In this document: positions 21,355 through 30,834 of the stretch, one piece after another
Layout of the letters: every line of letters begins with the position of its first letter
Position numbering within the stretch: the stretch's first letter is position 1
Assembly (NCBI GenBank): GCA_905221605.1
Contig: CAJNDS010000014.1
Span: 62,001 to 126,000, forward strand
Source of the DNA: Symbiodinium natans
Lineage: Eukaryota; Sar; Dinophyceae; Suessiales; Symbiodiniaceae
Length of the DNA: 64,000 nucleotides
Direction of reading: 5' to 3'
Translations under genes and position numbers: made by a program
The notes under the pieces: model-generated
Told to the model about the DNA's origin: nothing
The model's input: the letters and a program-made list of their open reading frames with translations, nothing else
The model's database searches: none

Positions 21355-22268
21355 ATGTAGGTTACACCCAAACTCCAAGGGTTTGGGGTTTCTTGTGGCC
21401 CAGGGGATCTGGGGAGGTTTTGGGTTGCTGCGAGCCTCTCAAGCCTGAAGAGCCTCGTCGTCCCAAGATAGCAGAAACCCTACTTATTGGAGGTTCAGGG
21501 TACTTATGAACCCAATTATAGCTGTACTTATCCTGGCTGCACTCAGGAGGGTAGCGATACATTAAACTTTTAGCTGCCTTATTCAGAAACCCAATAAACC
21601 CAAAAAGGGTGAGGATCTAAAGTTACGGCAAAGTGTCACGAAGTTATGTCCCACTTATAACCATGTTGGGGGACTTAAGGGCTTGTAAGTTGGGTATAAG
21701 TGCAGTTATCATTGGCTAAGAAGTACCATGAACCTCCAAGTAAACCCGAAGACCCTGCACTGAGTCTCCCGCGGAGCCAGGAGCCGTAGTAGCTTGCTCC
21801 TCTTCTTGCACCTCCTGCGAGTGCCGGTGTGTACCAGGATTTTGGGGGGCTTGGAATTTAGGGGCTGAATGCACCATTGTGAGCTTGCAGGTGCAGGGTT
21901 TCAGGTCTTCGGGGGGCCGTGGAGTTGAGGCCGCCCAAGCCATCGTCCAACTTCCTCAATCCATCGAGGGTTTGGGGGGGGTTTTTGGTTCACAGGGTTT
22001 AGGGTGTCTCCACTAGACGACTTGCCCAGAAGAGCCTTCAGACCCGTTTCACTACGGGACATGGTGCCATGCCTTTTCCTGGATTCCTGAAGGAACTTAA
22101 ATTGCTGTACAAGCATTGTAGTACGTCTTCCTTGCTATGACCATCATTGGCAAACCATCGGATTCCTGCTTATTTACTACTTATCACCCTGTTGTGGTAA
22201 CTTACTGCACGTTCCTTACCCAGAGTCCGGATGCTGCCATTCTTGCGAACTTCAGCGTACGGGGACAA
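21355..22268 (-). CDS. four-exon gene fragment, unknown product
   Basis: Minus exons at about 22220-22268, 22014-22130, 21734-21954 and 21355-21479 join in one frame. Junctions: CTCTGG before GTAAGG with acceptor GCAAG at 22131; TCTA before GTGGAG with acceptor ATTGAG at 21955; TTGGAG before GTTCATGG with acceptor AAGTAG at 21480. Pieces read YAEVRKNGSIRTL, LVQQFKFLQESRKRHGTMSR, PRPPEDLKPCTCKLTMVHSA and GFCYLGTTRLFRLERLAATQ. The third exon is 73 codons, unlikely to be open by chance. The last intron is a family H element with a family E element nested in it. No domain is recognised; both ends are undetermined. Confidence 0.62.
21481..21742. mobile_element. family H element with 5-bp duplication, hosting family E
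   Basis: Long imperfect terminal repeats: TACTTATTGGAGGTTCAGGG at left against TACTTGGAGGTTCATGGTAC read from the right. AACCC flanks both sides (21476-21480, 21743-21747). A family E copy lies inside at about 21533-21643. The element forms the last intron of the 21.36-22.27 kb gene model, donor GTTCATGG, acceptor AAGTAG. Confidence 0.82.
21533..21643. mobile_element. family E element nested in family H
   Basis: CTGGCTGCACTCAGGAGGGT and GTGAGGATCTAAAGTT match the second copy at 27559-27672. Confidence 0.75.
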
Positions 22269-22294
22269 CGATTTAGGGTTCAGGGTTTAGGGGG

Positions 22295-22389
22295 TTGGGA
22301 TGTTCCCCCTTATACTCACAGTCCTTCATAGGGATTACAATAAGGGGTACTACAATACCTATTAAGGACTGTAAGGGGGAACATCCCAA
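22295..22389. mobile_element. family A inverted-repeat element
   Basis: Ends TTGGGATGTTCCCCCTTATA and GGGGGAACATCCCAA; 95 bp, inserted beside TTTAGGG units. Confidence 0.86.
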
Positions 22390-22429
22390 GTTTAGGGTTT
22401 GGAGTTTAGGGCTTATAGGGTCCACACAC

Positions 22430-22475
22430 CTGCCTCAGGCTCATCCCACGCGCTGCCCAGCGCATCCTGCTGCAG
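22430..22475 (-). CDS. candidate short exon with both splice sites
   Basis: Minus: acceptor CCAATTTCAG, peptide LQQDALGSAWDEPEA, donor GTGTGTGG. Codon bias is strong for its 46 bp. Probably part of the gene at 21.36-22.27 kb, but phase to its neighbours is unsettled. Confidence 0.5.
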
Positions 22476-22586
22476 CTGAAATTGGGGGGGGAGGGGGGGG
22501 AGGGGGCGAGGGGGGGAGGGGGAACGGTGGGGAAGGGGGAGTAGAGGTTTCTGGCTCGCCTGAAGAATAAACGCGATAGTCACTTG

Positions 22587-22660
22587 GCTGACAGGCCGGC
22601 TGAATGGCTAAGGATGTAGAGCGCATCTTCGAACATACGCTTGAGGCACTCAATAGGGTG
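22587..22660 (-). CDS. candidate exon with GTGACT donor
   Basis: The minus strand reads IECLKRMFEDALYILSHSAG and ends GCCAA on GTGACT. Helical-looking; unknown. Confidence 0.48.
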
Positions 22661-22699
22661 GGAGGGCTAGAGAAAAGTATCAAAAGGGCTTTGAAAGCT

Positions 22700-23025
22700 C
22701 CAAAACGACACCCGAATAGGCGTGACCTTCATTGAAAGGCAAAGTCAAGCCTGTAACCTAAGTCTCCAGAGCCCCAAATGCGGCAAACAGCTGTATTCTA
22801 ACCGTCAAAAACAAGGCAAAATCCCCAAGCCCCATCCCCTATCGCCCTCCAAGCCCCCGAAACCCTTATAACACCGTCAACCTCACAACTCATGTATACG
22901 CCCAAAACATAGCTCAACTCTTGCTCTGCCTCTATCTATGGTCCCTAAACCCTACATCCCAAGGTATCTACGACGTCCCCCCATCAGGAACTTAAACCCT
23001 AGACCCTAAACACGAAACCGCATCT
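22700..23025. other. unique A/C-rich sequence, nothing firmly called
   Basis: No long open frame with bias and no regular repeat. It could hold short exons that I cannot support. Confidence 0.4.
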
Positions 23026-23027
23026 TA

Positions 23028-23112
23028 TCCGGCCTTGTGCTTTGCGAAGGCGTCGGCATCAAACACCACGCTGAGGAGGACGAGGTGGCCTCTGACTTCA
23101 AGACTTGAGCCG
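23028..23112 (-). CDS. candidate exon, unknown protein
   Basis: The minus strand reads LEVRGHLVLLSVVFDADAFA, then KHKAG and a TAA. Strong codon bias. The stop may be real or lie just past an unused donor. Confidence 0.52.
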
Positions 23113-23189
23113 GCTGTGGGGGGGAGGGTTTAGGGATTTAGGGTTTGGGGTGTGGGGTATAGGGTTTAGGGCTTAGGGATTCAGGATGT

Positions 23190-23275
23190 AGGGAGTTCGG
23201 GGTGTGCAAGCTCGGGGGCAGAAGATAAAGAGGTTGTGATTCTCTTGGCCAAATGTGCAGTTGATGGCGCTCAAC
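23190..23275 (-). CDS. candidate cysteine-containing exon
   Basis: The minus strand reads INCTFGQENHNLFIFCPRAC. Well biased; adjacent to the preceding candidate across a TTTAGGG-like array. Confidence 0.48.
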
Positions 23276-23295
23276 CCTGAACCCTAAACCCCCCA

Positions 23296-23446
23296 AACCC
23301 AAAACCCAAAACCCAAAACCCAAAACCTAAAACCCAAAACCCAAAACCCAAAACCCAAAACCCAAAACCCAAAACCCAAAACCCAAAACCCAAAACCCAA
23401 AACCCAAAACCCAAAACCCAAAACCCAAAACCCAAACCCAAAACCC
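23296..23446. repeat. AAAACCC variant array
   Basis: More than twenty nearly perfect AAAACCC units, flanked by normal CCCTAAA on the right. A homogenised variant array. Confidence 0.95.
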
Positions 23447-23473
23447 AAAACCCTAAACCCTAAACCCTAAACC

Positions 23474-23575
23474 CCAGACTTCTGGAGGCTTCTGAGAGAT
23501 TGAACCGACCGTGAAGGAGCTCACAGGTCCGTGCACGAAGGCCTCCAAGCTATGGCCAACCCTCGAAGATACGGT
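23474..23575 (-). CDS. candidate exon, telomere-like donor
   Basis: The minus strand reads EAFVHGPVSSFTVGSISQKP, open about 34 codons, ending TGGG on a GTTTAGGG-type donor. Confidence 0.5.
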
Positions 23576-23635
23576 TCTTTTTTGGACCTTTTGGGGTTTA
23601 GGGTTTAGGGTTTAGGGTTTAGGGTTTAGGGTTTA

Positions 23636-23935
23636 GGGGGATCTAGGGCTTAGGGGCTGCAAGCCGCCTGCCCACATTCCATGGCTTTTGGGTGTCACCG
23701 GCTCTGTGGGCAGAGCATGAAGTCGTTGTTTCCACACTCCAAAGTTCGAGCGAGTGACAAAACAGTTTCCAGAGCCATGCTGATCTCCCATCCGGCATAC
23801 CCTATAAGTACCACAATCCAAGGGTAGTTTCATGGTCTGGGCGTTTAAGTGGGGACCTCTTATATACCCCTTACGTACCCTGTGCAAAACCAAGGGCCCA
23901 TACTTCAGAACCCTGGAAAGAAGGCAAGGGACCAT
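23636..23935 (-). CDS. candidate coding stretch, about 100 codons
   Basis: The minus strand stays open for about 100 codons, including GNCFVTRSNFGVWKQRLHAL. The upstream half (23832-23935) overlaps a long antisense plus frame running to 24209, so the exact exon and strand are unsettled. Family not recognised. Confidence 0.42.
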
Positions 23936-24002
23936 ATTCAGGGACCATATGACTACCTGTCGATATCAATGTACACCCTGCACCCTGCAAAGCCCAATAT
24001 TA

Positions 24003-24209
24003 ACGATGTGCGGTGCTCTCATTGCCTATTTGGGACCTGCTGAGAACTACATCGGGTGCCATGAGTGCGCTGGAACGAGTGTGCAGACGTTCTTCACCAG
24101 AGAAACACATAGCTTTGCGGCCGAGCGTCTTTCCAAAGCTTGTAGATTCGTCTCCTTAGTCATCATAGTAGAAGTCGTTCCCTGCACCGGCGAGTGTGAA
24201 CAAAACTGA
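24003..24209 (+). CDS. open frame, strand unresolved
   Basis: The plus frame from 23832 is open for 125 codons, including AENYIGCHECAGTSVQTFFT. The minus strand is also open over 24047-24256. I cannot decide from sequence which, if either, is expressed. Confidence 0.3.
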   Translation, partial: TMCGALIAYLGPAENYIGCHECAGTSVQTFFTRETHSFAAERLSKACRFVSLVIIVEVVPCTGECEQN

Positions 24210-24244
24210 AGCACTTGGGAACACGGAAGCCTCCTAAAAGACTC

Positions 24245-24362
24245 AAACCCCAGCACCGGACTTGAAACCCTAAACCCTAAACCCTGAACCCTAAACCCTA
24301 AACCCTAAACCCTAACCCTAAACCCTAAACCCTAAACCCTAAACCCTAAACCCTAAACCCTG
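24245..24362. repeat. CCCTAAA array
   Basis: About fifteen units with one short unit. Confidence 0.92.
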
Positions 24363-24689
24363 AGTCGGCCAAGCGTCAAGGAGCGTCCATCCAAAGGTCT
24401 CACCTCATGGCATAGCCAGCCCAAGGGCCCCCTTACACGGCCATACCTAAGCCTTAGGGTTTCGGGTTTAGGGTTTAGGGTTTCGGGTTTAGGGTTGAGA
24501 GTTTAGGCTTTGCGGTTTAGGGTTTAGGGCTTAGGGCCGGTGCTGCTAAAGACTTAGGCACAAACCATGCACTACATCGTTGCTTCGAGGGCGAACCCTT
24601 AGTACCCGCCATGGGAGTCCGAACACCCCCCCCCCCCAAAAAAAAAAAGAAAAAAGTTTAGGGTTTAGGGTTTAGGGTTTAGGGTTTAG

Positions 24690-24880
24690 GGACAACATGA
24701 TGCAGTATGGCACTCGTGGTCCGTTCATGAGTGAGCCCCTCAATTGCACGAGGCCCGAAATACCTGCACAAAGCCTTTCAAGAAGGATCGACCCTGAGTT
24801 CATAAGGAGGACCCACTTCGTAGTTTCCGGCTTCTTCTTCCTTGGTACTGCGAAAAGATCATATTCGGTGACCATCATAA
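24690..24880 (-). CDS. open island, strand unresolved
   Basis: The minus strand is open for about 60 codons, including EYDLFAVPRKKKPETTKWVL, and the plus strand for about 70, including RRIDPEFIRRTHFVVSGFFF. One is a shadow of the other; minus is preferred only by context. Confidence 0.35.
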
Positions 24881-24899
24881 ACTTAGCTCATACCTGTAT

Positions 24900-25085
24900 G
24901 TTTATATATATATATATATATATAAATATAAATGAATAGAGACAATATAGATATAGATATGCACGTTCTTAGGCATCGGAACAGACATGTATAGAGATAG
25001 AAAGAAAGATAGACATAAAGAAAAAACAAAGAAATAACGACATAAATAAAGACAGAAAGATCCATAGATAGACAGGAAGAACGAC

Positions 25086-25120
<35 letters not shown>

Positions 25121-25145
25121 CTGACAGATAGATAGATAGATAGTG
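24900..25145. repeat. TA, GAAA and GATA microsatellites
   Basis: TATATA, AAGAAAGA and a GATA tract (25086-25142). Confidence 0.95.
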
Positions 25146-25270
25146 CAAACCCTAAACCCTAAGCCCTCAACCCCGAAATGCCCAAACTAAAGCCCTAAAC
25201 CCCAAACCCTAAACCCTAAACACCAAACCCTAAACCCTAAATCCCAAACCCTAAGCCCCAAACCCAAGAC

Positions 25271-25356
25271 CGCTGCAGCCAGAGGCACCCGGTGTCGGAA
25301 GACGGTCACTGGGCCGGTTCGCCCAGGCGAGCCCCGCTCTGCACACCTCAGGCTGT
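25271..25356 (-). CDS. candidate exon, unknown protein
   Basis: The minus strand reads EVCRAGLAWANRPSDRLPTP, about 29 codons open. Confidence 0.42.
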
Positions 25357-25359
25357 TTA

Positions 25360-25432
25360 GGGTTTAGGGGGTTTAGGGTTTAGGGTTTAGGGTTTAGGGT
25401 TTAGGGTTTAGGGTTTAGGGTTTAGGGTTTAG
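25360..25432. repeat. TTTAGGG array
   Basis: Ten units. Confidence 0.92.
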
Positions 25433-25957
25433 GCTTTGGCAATTTGGGGTTTGGGGTGAAGGGAACCCCACACCCTTTGGACTTTCTGACTGTCATCCCG
25501 GCTCCCTCCCTGAACCTTGAACCCTAAACCCTAAACCCCCTAAACCCTAAACCCTAGACCCTAAACCCTAAACCCTAAACCCGAAACCCTTGAACCCTAC
25601 ACCTTACACCTCAAACCCAAAAGCCAGCCCAGGGCTGGGAAGCTGCGCCGTCTTTAAGCTACAGAGATCGGGTCAGCTGGCCTACAAAAGATGGGATGAA
25701 AGGCACCTAAGACACCCTAAACCCTAAACCCTAAACCCTAAACCCTAAACCCTAAACCCTAAACACACCTAGGCCCTTATCTCTCACTATTGGGTTTTAA
25801 GAAGCTCCACTAGTACTAGATGCCCATACGATGGCAGGCTCGAAGCCCTCCAAGGCAAAGCTCAAGACCCATGTAGGAGTTTTTCAGACCCTAAGCCCAA
25901 AGCTTCTAAACCCTAAACCCTAGACCCTGAACCCTAAACCTAAACCCTAAAGCTACT

Positions 25958-26040
25958 AAGCACTCATAGCCAGGGTGCCGCGGCTGCCTCCTTTGGGTCC
26001 CTGCAGCACTCAGCAAAGAAGGCGGCGAGGTTGACAAACC
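25958..26040 (-). CDS. candidate exon, possible C-terminus
   Basis: The minus strand reads YRFVNLAAFFAECCRDPKEA, then AAAPWL and a TGA. Strong G/C-ending codon bias. A truncated family D end abuts its upstream side. Confidence 0.55.
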
Positions 26041-26044
26041 TGTA

Positions 26045-26072
26045 GCTTAGGGCTGAATACCCTAGCCCAATA
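26045..26072. mobile_element. family D element, truncated
   Basis: CTTAGGGCTGAATACCCTAG matches the left end of family D and is then replaced by TCTAGGG repeats. Confidence 0.55.
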
Positions 26073-26077
26073 AGGTT

Positions 26078-26310
26078 AGGGTCTAGGGTCTAGGGTCTAG
26101 GGTCTAGGGTCTAGGGTCTAGGGTCTAGGGTCTAGGGTCTAGGGTCTAGGGTCTAGGGTCTAGGGTCTAGGGTCTAGGGTCTAGTAGGGTCTAGGGTCTA
26201 GGGTCTAGGGTCTAGGGTCTAGGGTCTAGGGTCTAGGGTCTAGGGTCTAGGGTCTAGGGTCTAGGGTTTAGGGTTTAGGGTTTAGGGTTTAGGGTTTAGG
26301 GTTTAGGGTT
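26078..26310. repeat. TCTAGGG variant array passing into TTTAGGG
   Basis: About 27 units of TCTAGGG with one break, then TTTAGGG. The variant array grows out of a truncated family D element. Confidence 0.96.
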
Positions 26311-26455
26311 TGTGTGCGGGGGGTAACAAGGCTCCGGGTGCTCAGCACCCTTACTAAACCCTAAACCCTAAACCCTAAACCCTAAACCCTAAACCCTAAG
26401 CCCTAAGCCCTAAGCCCTATAAACCCTAAACTCTAAACCCTAAACCCTAAAAACC

Positions 26456-26545
26456 GAGCTCGGACTTGTCTGCGGCTTTGCTGCACGGAGGTTCCCACGA
26501 CGTGCCGGGGATGAAGGCGATGCGCCAGCTGCGCAGCCCTCGGGT
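26456..26545 (-). CDS. candidate exon, telomere-like donor
   Basis: The minus strand reads RSWRIAFIPGTSWEPPCSKA and ends on GTTTTTAGG. Strong codon bias. An inverted-repeat element (L) abuts the upstream side. Confidence 0.55.
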
Positions 26546-26552
26546 TCTCTTA

Positions 26553-26695
26553 CTGTTGGTTAGTAAGGTTTAGGGTTTAGGGTTTAGGGTTTAGGGTTTA
26601 AGGTTCAGGGTTTAGGGTTTACGGGGACTGAGGTACCCAATATAATCCCTTGAAGGGTACATGCCATAATACCCTCATTCCCTGCTAACCAACAG
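26553..26695. mobile_element. family L element with internal TTTAGGG array
   Basis: CTGTTGGTTAG and CTAACCAACAG are inverted ends. About 60 bp of TTTAGGG-like sequence lies inside, followed by GGTACCCAATATAATCCC. Confidence 0.72.
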
Positions 26696-26986
26696 AAAGT
26701 TCTTCGTTGCAGTGCTTTTTGGGGGGATTCTGTGAGGCAAAAGGGTTTAGGGTTTAGGGTTTAGGATCTGGGGCTTTGGTTTTGGGTTGAGGGTTGAGGC
26801 AAGTTGAGGGTTTTCAGTTGAGGGTTGAGGTAAGTTAAGGGTTTAGGGTGGAGGGTGCAGGGACGAAGGCTCATTGAGGACACGTCTAAACCGGAACTAT
26901 GCCACCGCAGCGTGAAGAGCTCCCATGAGGTGATTGGGTCACCCAAGAGAAGCAACAAATGAGTGTGTTGTAGACCTCTGACTATA

Positions 26987-27241
26987 CTTGGTAGCCCAGT
27001 AACCATGTTACAACCTGGGTAATATCGGGGCCTTAGTAATTGAAATAGGGTTTCGGGGGCTATTATAATCATTATCAACGGACCATCAGGGATTACCATT
27101 AGTATGTAAACCTAAACCCTAAACCCTAAACCCTAAACCCTAAACCCTAAACCCCTCTCGTACCCTCCTTGGGGTTGGCTACTTTATGAGGGAGCCGTGA
27201 GCCTGAGAAAGGGCAAAAAGGGGCACCGCTGGGCTACCAAG
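26987..27241. mobile_element. family B' element with nested array and family I sequence
   Basis: Ends CTTGGTAGCCCAGTAACC and CGCTGGGCTACCAAG. Inside are a GGGGCTATTATAATC-like unit and a CCCTAAA array (27114-27152). Confidence 0.72.
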
Positions 27242-27284
27242 TCGACCAAAATACTGTAACATAGGGGGCCTGAATAGTTGCAAC

Positions 27285-27430
27285 CGGGTTTTGGGGGGGT
27301 ATTATAGTACTAACATAAAACGGAATACTATTATGGGGGGGGGGGGGTATTATCGTACTTATAAAAAGCGGAAGACTATTTTGGGGGGGTATTATAGTAC
27401 TTATATAACGCGGAAGACTATTATTCAAAA
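27285..27430. repeat. family I tandem repeat
   Basis: Three copies of a roughly 50-60 bp unit with GGGGGGTATTATAGTACT and GCGGAAGACTATT. Related single copies are near 27045-27100 and 56305-56370. Confidence 0.75.
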
Positions 27431-27558
27431 TTCCGACCCCTAGAGTAGCAGCTACTGCGGGAGCACTTAGGGTTTAGGGTTTAGGGTTTAGGGTTTAGGG
27501 TTTAGGGTTTGCACTTCAGGGAGGCGCTCGGGGGCCGTTTAGGGAAAGCGTTTGGAAA

Positions 27559-27672
27559 CTTGGCTGCACTCAGGAGGGTAGCTATAACTTTACACTTTTA
27601 GCTGCCTTCATAAGAAACCCAATAAACCCCAAAAAGGGTAAGGATCTAAAGTTGCAGTAAAGTACCACAAAG
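27559..27672. mobile_element. family E element
   Basis: TTGGCTGCACTCAGGAGGGT and GTAAGGATCTAAAGTT match the copy nested at 21533. Confidence 0.68.
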
Positions 27673-27910
27673 GAAAGACCGGGGTGCAGAAGGCCTAAGA
27701 CCCTAACACCCTGAAGCCCTAGAGCCCTAATACCCCAAAACCCTAAACCCTAAACCCTAAACCCCAAAATACGAAAACCCTAAAACCTGTTACAACCTTT
27801 AAACCCTACACCCTGATCCCTAAACCCTAAAATCCAAAAACCCTAAACCGTAAGCCCTAAGCCTTAAGCCCCTAACGCCCTAAAACACCAAAACCCTAAA
27901 CCCTAAACCC

Positions 27911-27985
27911 GATGGCCTTCGGTAGGTCTGCTCAATCTCGTCCCCATGGAGGCGTGCCCGCGGGAGCCAGAAGTACATGTAGCCT
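27911..27985 (-). CDS. candidate exon, unknown protein
   Basis: The minus strand reads GYMYFWLPRARLHGDEIEQT and runs into a GGTTTAGG donor. Strong codon bias. Confidence 0.55.
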
Positions 27986-28225
27986 CCAAGTCACGTCAAC
28001 ATTTCATGACCCTTCCCTTCCCTCTGGGGTTCAGGGCATCCTTTCCCTAGGGTTTAGGGCTTAAGGTTTAGGCCTTAGGGGTTCGTGTACTAAACCGGCA
28101 GTCCATATCCTCAAAGCTTTGAATCTAGGCCCTTGTTACTTTGGGCTGGGTTTTTGGGGCTTACGCTCTGGGGTTCTTGGTCCCTAAACCCTAAACCCTA
28201 AACCCTAAACCCCTAAACCCTAAAC

Positions 28226-28308
28226 TCTCTTGGTCTCCTTTGGCCGAGACACGCAGGTAGTCCGCCTTTTGTCTCAAGCACATGACCTGCCTCTCAAGGT
28301 CCTGCACT
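28226..28308 (-). CDS. candidate coiled-coil exon
   Basis: The minus strand reads VQDLERQVMCLRQKADYLRV, then SAKGDQE. The heptad-like hydrophobic spacing suggests a coiled coil. Likely the same gene as 27911-27985, across an array-rich intron. Confidence 0.55.
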
Positions 28309-28691
28309 GAGCTTTCTCTTCCCTTAACTCCGTAACCCTAAACCCCTGAAACCTCAACACCCTGAAGCGCGAAAGCCTGAAGCCCCAAAGCCCTAAAACC
28401 CAAAAGCCCTAAAGACCCTAAATCGAATTGCGAGTGGGTTGCGTTTTGTGGAAAAGGGAGGGCTTTTGAAGTTTGCAGGATCTGTGAGCTTTGCACTTAA
28501 TATGGGCTTTAGGATTTAGGGTTCAGGGTTTTCTAAACCCTTTTGGGTTTTCCTTTCTGCGGAGCTCTACATCTAGGGAACTTGTCAGAGACCAGTATTT
28601 AGACAAGTGCCCATAAGGGGCCGGTTTAGTTAGGATGGGTGTTTCGGGTAAAACGCACAGAAGTCTCATGCGTTAAGGTGCTTCGGGTAGT

Positions 28692-28928
28692 TCATCTTAC
28701 ATAAATAACTAGGGGATCGCAAGGGGATAACATGAGCAATGCTTTAAGCTCTAGGACTTTAGGGCTTTGGTGCTCGGAAAGGGGGGGGGGAGTCAGAGAG
28801 CTGACTCCTCGGACTACCAAAGTGTCCTCGTCTGATATCTTACGCCACATTGCAGGACGCGTCAGCGGATCTGAACTGTGGGTCTCTAGGACATCTAAGG
28901 TACTGATTCGGCCCTGTTTTTGGCTCAC
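28692..28928 (-). CDS. candidate long exon, unknown protein
   Basis: The minus strand is open for 78 codons, including QGRISTLDVLETHSSDPLTR and MWRKISDEDTLVVRGVSSLT. The plus strand is also open for about 65 codons. Confidence 0.42.
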   Translation of the reverse strand: MSQKQGRISTLDVLETHSSDPLTRPAMWRKISDEDTLVVRGVSSLTPPPLSEHQSPKVLELKALLMLSPCDPLVIYVR

Positions 28929-29091
28929 CTGAACCCCAAACCCAACCCTAAACCCCTAAACCCCGAAACCCCGAACCCTATACCCCTAACCAAAAGCACT
29001 CCCTAAGCCCTAAACCCTAAATCCTAAACCCTAAACTCTAAACCCAAGCCCGAAACCCTAACCCCGAAACCCGGAGCCCTATCCTATCCTT

Positions 29092-29145
29092 GTTGTGCTC
29101 CGCCATGGGGAGCAAAGTGCCTTCGACCATGCCAATGACCTGGGC
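29092..29145 (-). CDS. candidate exon with CCCAG acceptor
   Basis: The minus strand reads VIGMVEGTLLPMAEHNK after GCCATGCCCAG. Good bias. Confidence 0.48.
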
Positions 29146-29154
29146 ATGGCGGTT

Positions 29155-29372
29155 TAGGGTTTAGGGTTGGGTTTGGGGTTTGGGGTTTAGGGTTTAGGGT
29201 TTACGGTTTAGGGTCTAGGGTTTAGGGTTTAGGGTTTAAGGTTTAGGGTTTAGGGTTTAGGGTTCAGGGTTTAGGGTTTAGGGTTTAGGGTTTAGGGTTT
29301 AGGGTTTAGGGTTTAGGGGCTAGGGTTTAGGGTTTAGGGTTTAGGGGTTTTGGGGTTTAGGGTTTAGGGTTT
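29155..29372. repeat. TTTAGGG array, mixed variants
   Basis: About thirty units with scattered substitutions. Confidence 0.9.
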
Positions 29373-29417
29373 ATCTCAAGTCCGCACACGAAAGCTCTTC
29401 CCCGTTTAGGTTTAAGG

Positions 29418-29505
29418 TTGGGATGTTCCCCTTGTACTAAGAGGTTATAATAAGGGGCACTAGAATCCCAATCAAGGACTGTGAGTATAAGTGGGAACAT
29501 CTCAA
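29418..29505. mobile_element. family A element
   Basis: Ends TTGGGATGTTCCCCTTGTAC and GTGGGAACATCTCAA. Flanks GTTTAAGG and GTTGAAGA match in six of eight bases, compatible with an 8-bp duplication. Confidence 0.8.
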
Positions 29506-29599
29506 GTTGAAGACCTTTAGGGCCTTTCGGACCTTTAGGGCCTTAAGGGCCTTAAGGGGGCATTTAGGGCCCTTAGGGCCTTCAGTTGGGCTTAGGGCG

Positions 29600-29695
29600 C
29601 TTAAGGCGTTTTCTTGTGCAGGGCTGTGGGGCATTCTTTGCAGAGCTTCAGCCTCATCTGCGTGTGGACAACACCAGAAAATCCAGGGCTTAGTC
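29600..29695 (-). CDS. candidate exon, unknown protein
   Basis: The minus strand reads SGVVHTQMRLKLCKECPTAL and then HKKTP to a stop. Confidence 0.42.
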
Positions 29696-29754
29696 GGCTA
29701 AACCCTAATCCCTAATCCCTAATCCCTAAACCCTAAACCCTAAACCCTAAACCC

Positions 29755-29822
29755 TGAACATTGAGCGACCACGAGGCGCGACTGCAATGCTCCTCCAGAG
29801 ACTTCTGAAATTGATGGCGCTC
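29755..29822 (-). CDS. candidate exon with possible start codon
   Basis: Minus ATG followed by ERHQFQKSLEEHCSRASWSL, ending on a GTTCAGGG donor. The ATG could be a start or internal. Confidence 0.48.
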
Positions 29823-29847
29823 CATGGCTCCTGATGTAGGGTACCCT

Positions 29848-29925
29848 AAAGCCTAAAGCCTAAAGCCTAAAGCCTAAAGCCTAAAGCCTAAAGCCTAAAG
29901 CCTAAAGCCTAAAGCCTAAAGCCTA
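29848..29925. repeat. AAAGCCT variant array
   Basis: Eleven perfect AAAGCCT units: a two-base variant of the telomere-like heptamer, homogenised. Confidence 0.95.
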
Positions 29926-30552
29926 AACCCTCAAGCTTGCCGAAAGCACACCAAAACCCTAAATCCCAATGGGGAAAGCATAGTATGACAATGCTATTTG
30001 TGGTTGTAGCGGGGCCCTATCGTCGAATCTAACTGTCGTGTCCCATTTCAGTACGGATGCTTGCTTACGGTTCAGGGTTTAGGGTTTCACCTTGATGTCG
30101 TTTCCGAAGCTGACAAGGGCTCTGAACTCCCTGACATCCCTACATCCCATAAAGCGCTAAGCCCCCAAATCACTAAACCCTGAAACGCCCCCCCCCCCCC
30201 CCAAAAAAAAAAAAAAAATAAGAAACCTACACACCTCCGAATCCCTGAAGCCCTACATCCCTGTGAGGCGCCCTAAATCGCCTAACCCCAAAACACTAAA
30301 CCCGAAGCCATAAACCCCAAACCCTAAACCCTAAACCCTTAACCCTAAACCCTAAACCCTAAACCCCAAAACCCTCAACCCTAAACCGCCTGAAGCCGTA
30401 AGCTCCTTGAGCCGTAAGAATCGGTCCTGGAACTCCTACAGTATACAAACCAAGCCCTGAACGAAAGCTGGAAGGGGGTTTAGGGTTTAGGGTTCAGGGT
30501 TTAGGGTTTAGGGTTTAGGGTTTAGGGCTCAGGGCTCAGGGCTTAGGGCTTA

Positions 30553-30616
30553 GGGTTGTCCGGCTGCCTTGTTGGTAGGCCTCGAACATGTCGTCTGCGA
30601 TCTGCTTGTTGGCCAT
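30553..30616 (-). CDS. candidate exon with TTTTCAG acceptor
   Basis: The minus strand opens after CATGTTTTCAG and reads VMANKQIADDMFEAYQQGSR. Very strong codon bias and a textbook acceptor. Confidence 0.62.
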
Positions 30617-30660
30617 GACCTGAAAACATGACATTCAGTTGCTGGAGAACTCCCCGCACG

Positions 30661-30745
30661 GCCCTAAACCCTAAACCCTAAACCCTAAACCCTAAACCCT
30701 AAACCCTAAACCCTAAACCCTAAACCCTAAACCCTAAACCCTAAG
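30661..30745. repeat. CCCTAAA array
   Basis: Twelve units. Confidence 0.93.
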
Positions 30746-30747
30746 CC

Positions 30748-30832
30748 CTTCCACGCCCTCTGACCCATCTGAAGAAGATCTGGGGGTCCAGCGACGGCCT
30801 CAGCTGGCAGGGCTGCGGCTTGCCGGCTTACC
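30748..30832 (-). CDS. candidate exon, unknown protein
   Basis: The minus strand reads GKPQPCQLRPSLDPQIFFRW. A second minus frame is also open. Confidence 0.42.
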
Positions 30833-30834
30833 GG

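Noticed and set aside
22441-22570. Proline/glycine-run frames
   Set aside because: G-run sequence near 22484-22540; only the short exon at 22430-22475 has splice support.
25080-25145. CRISPR-like direct repeats
   Set aside because: Simple GATA microsatellite without spacers; none of the repeats in the window has repeat-spacer structure.
28900-28935. Relict dinoflagellate spliced-leader sequence (TTTTTGGCTCACC)
   Set aside because: Only about nine bases match the end of the spliced leader; similar chance matches occur near 44425 and 61430.
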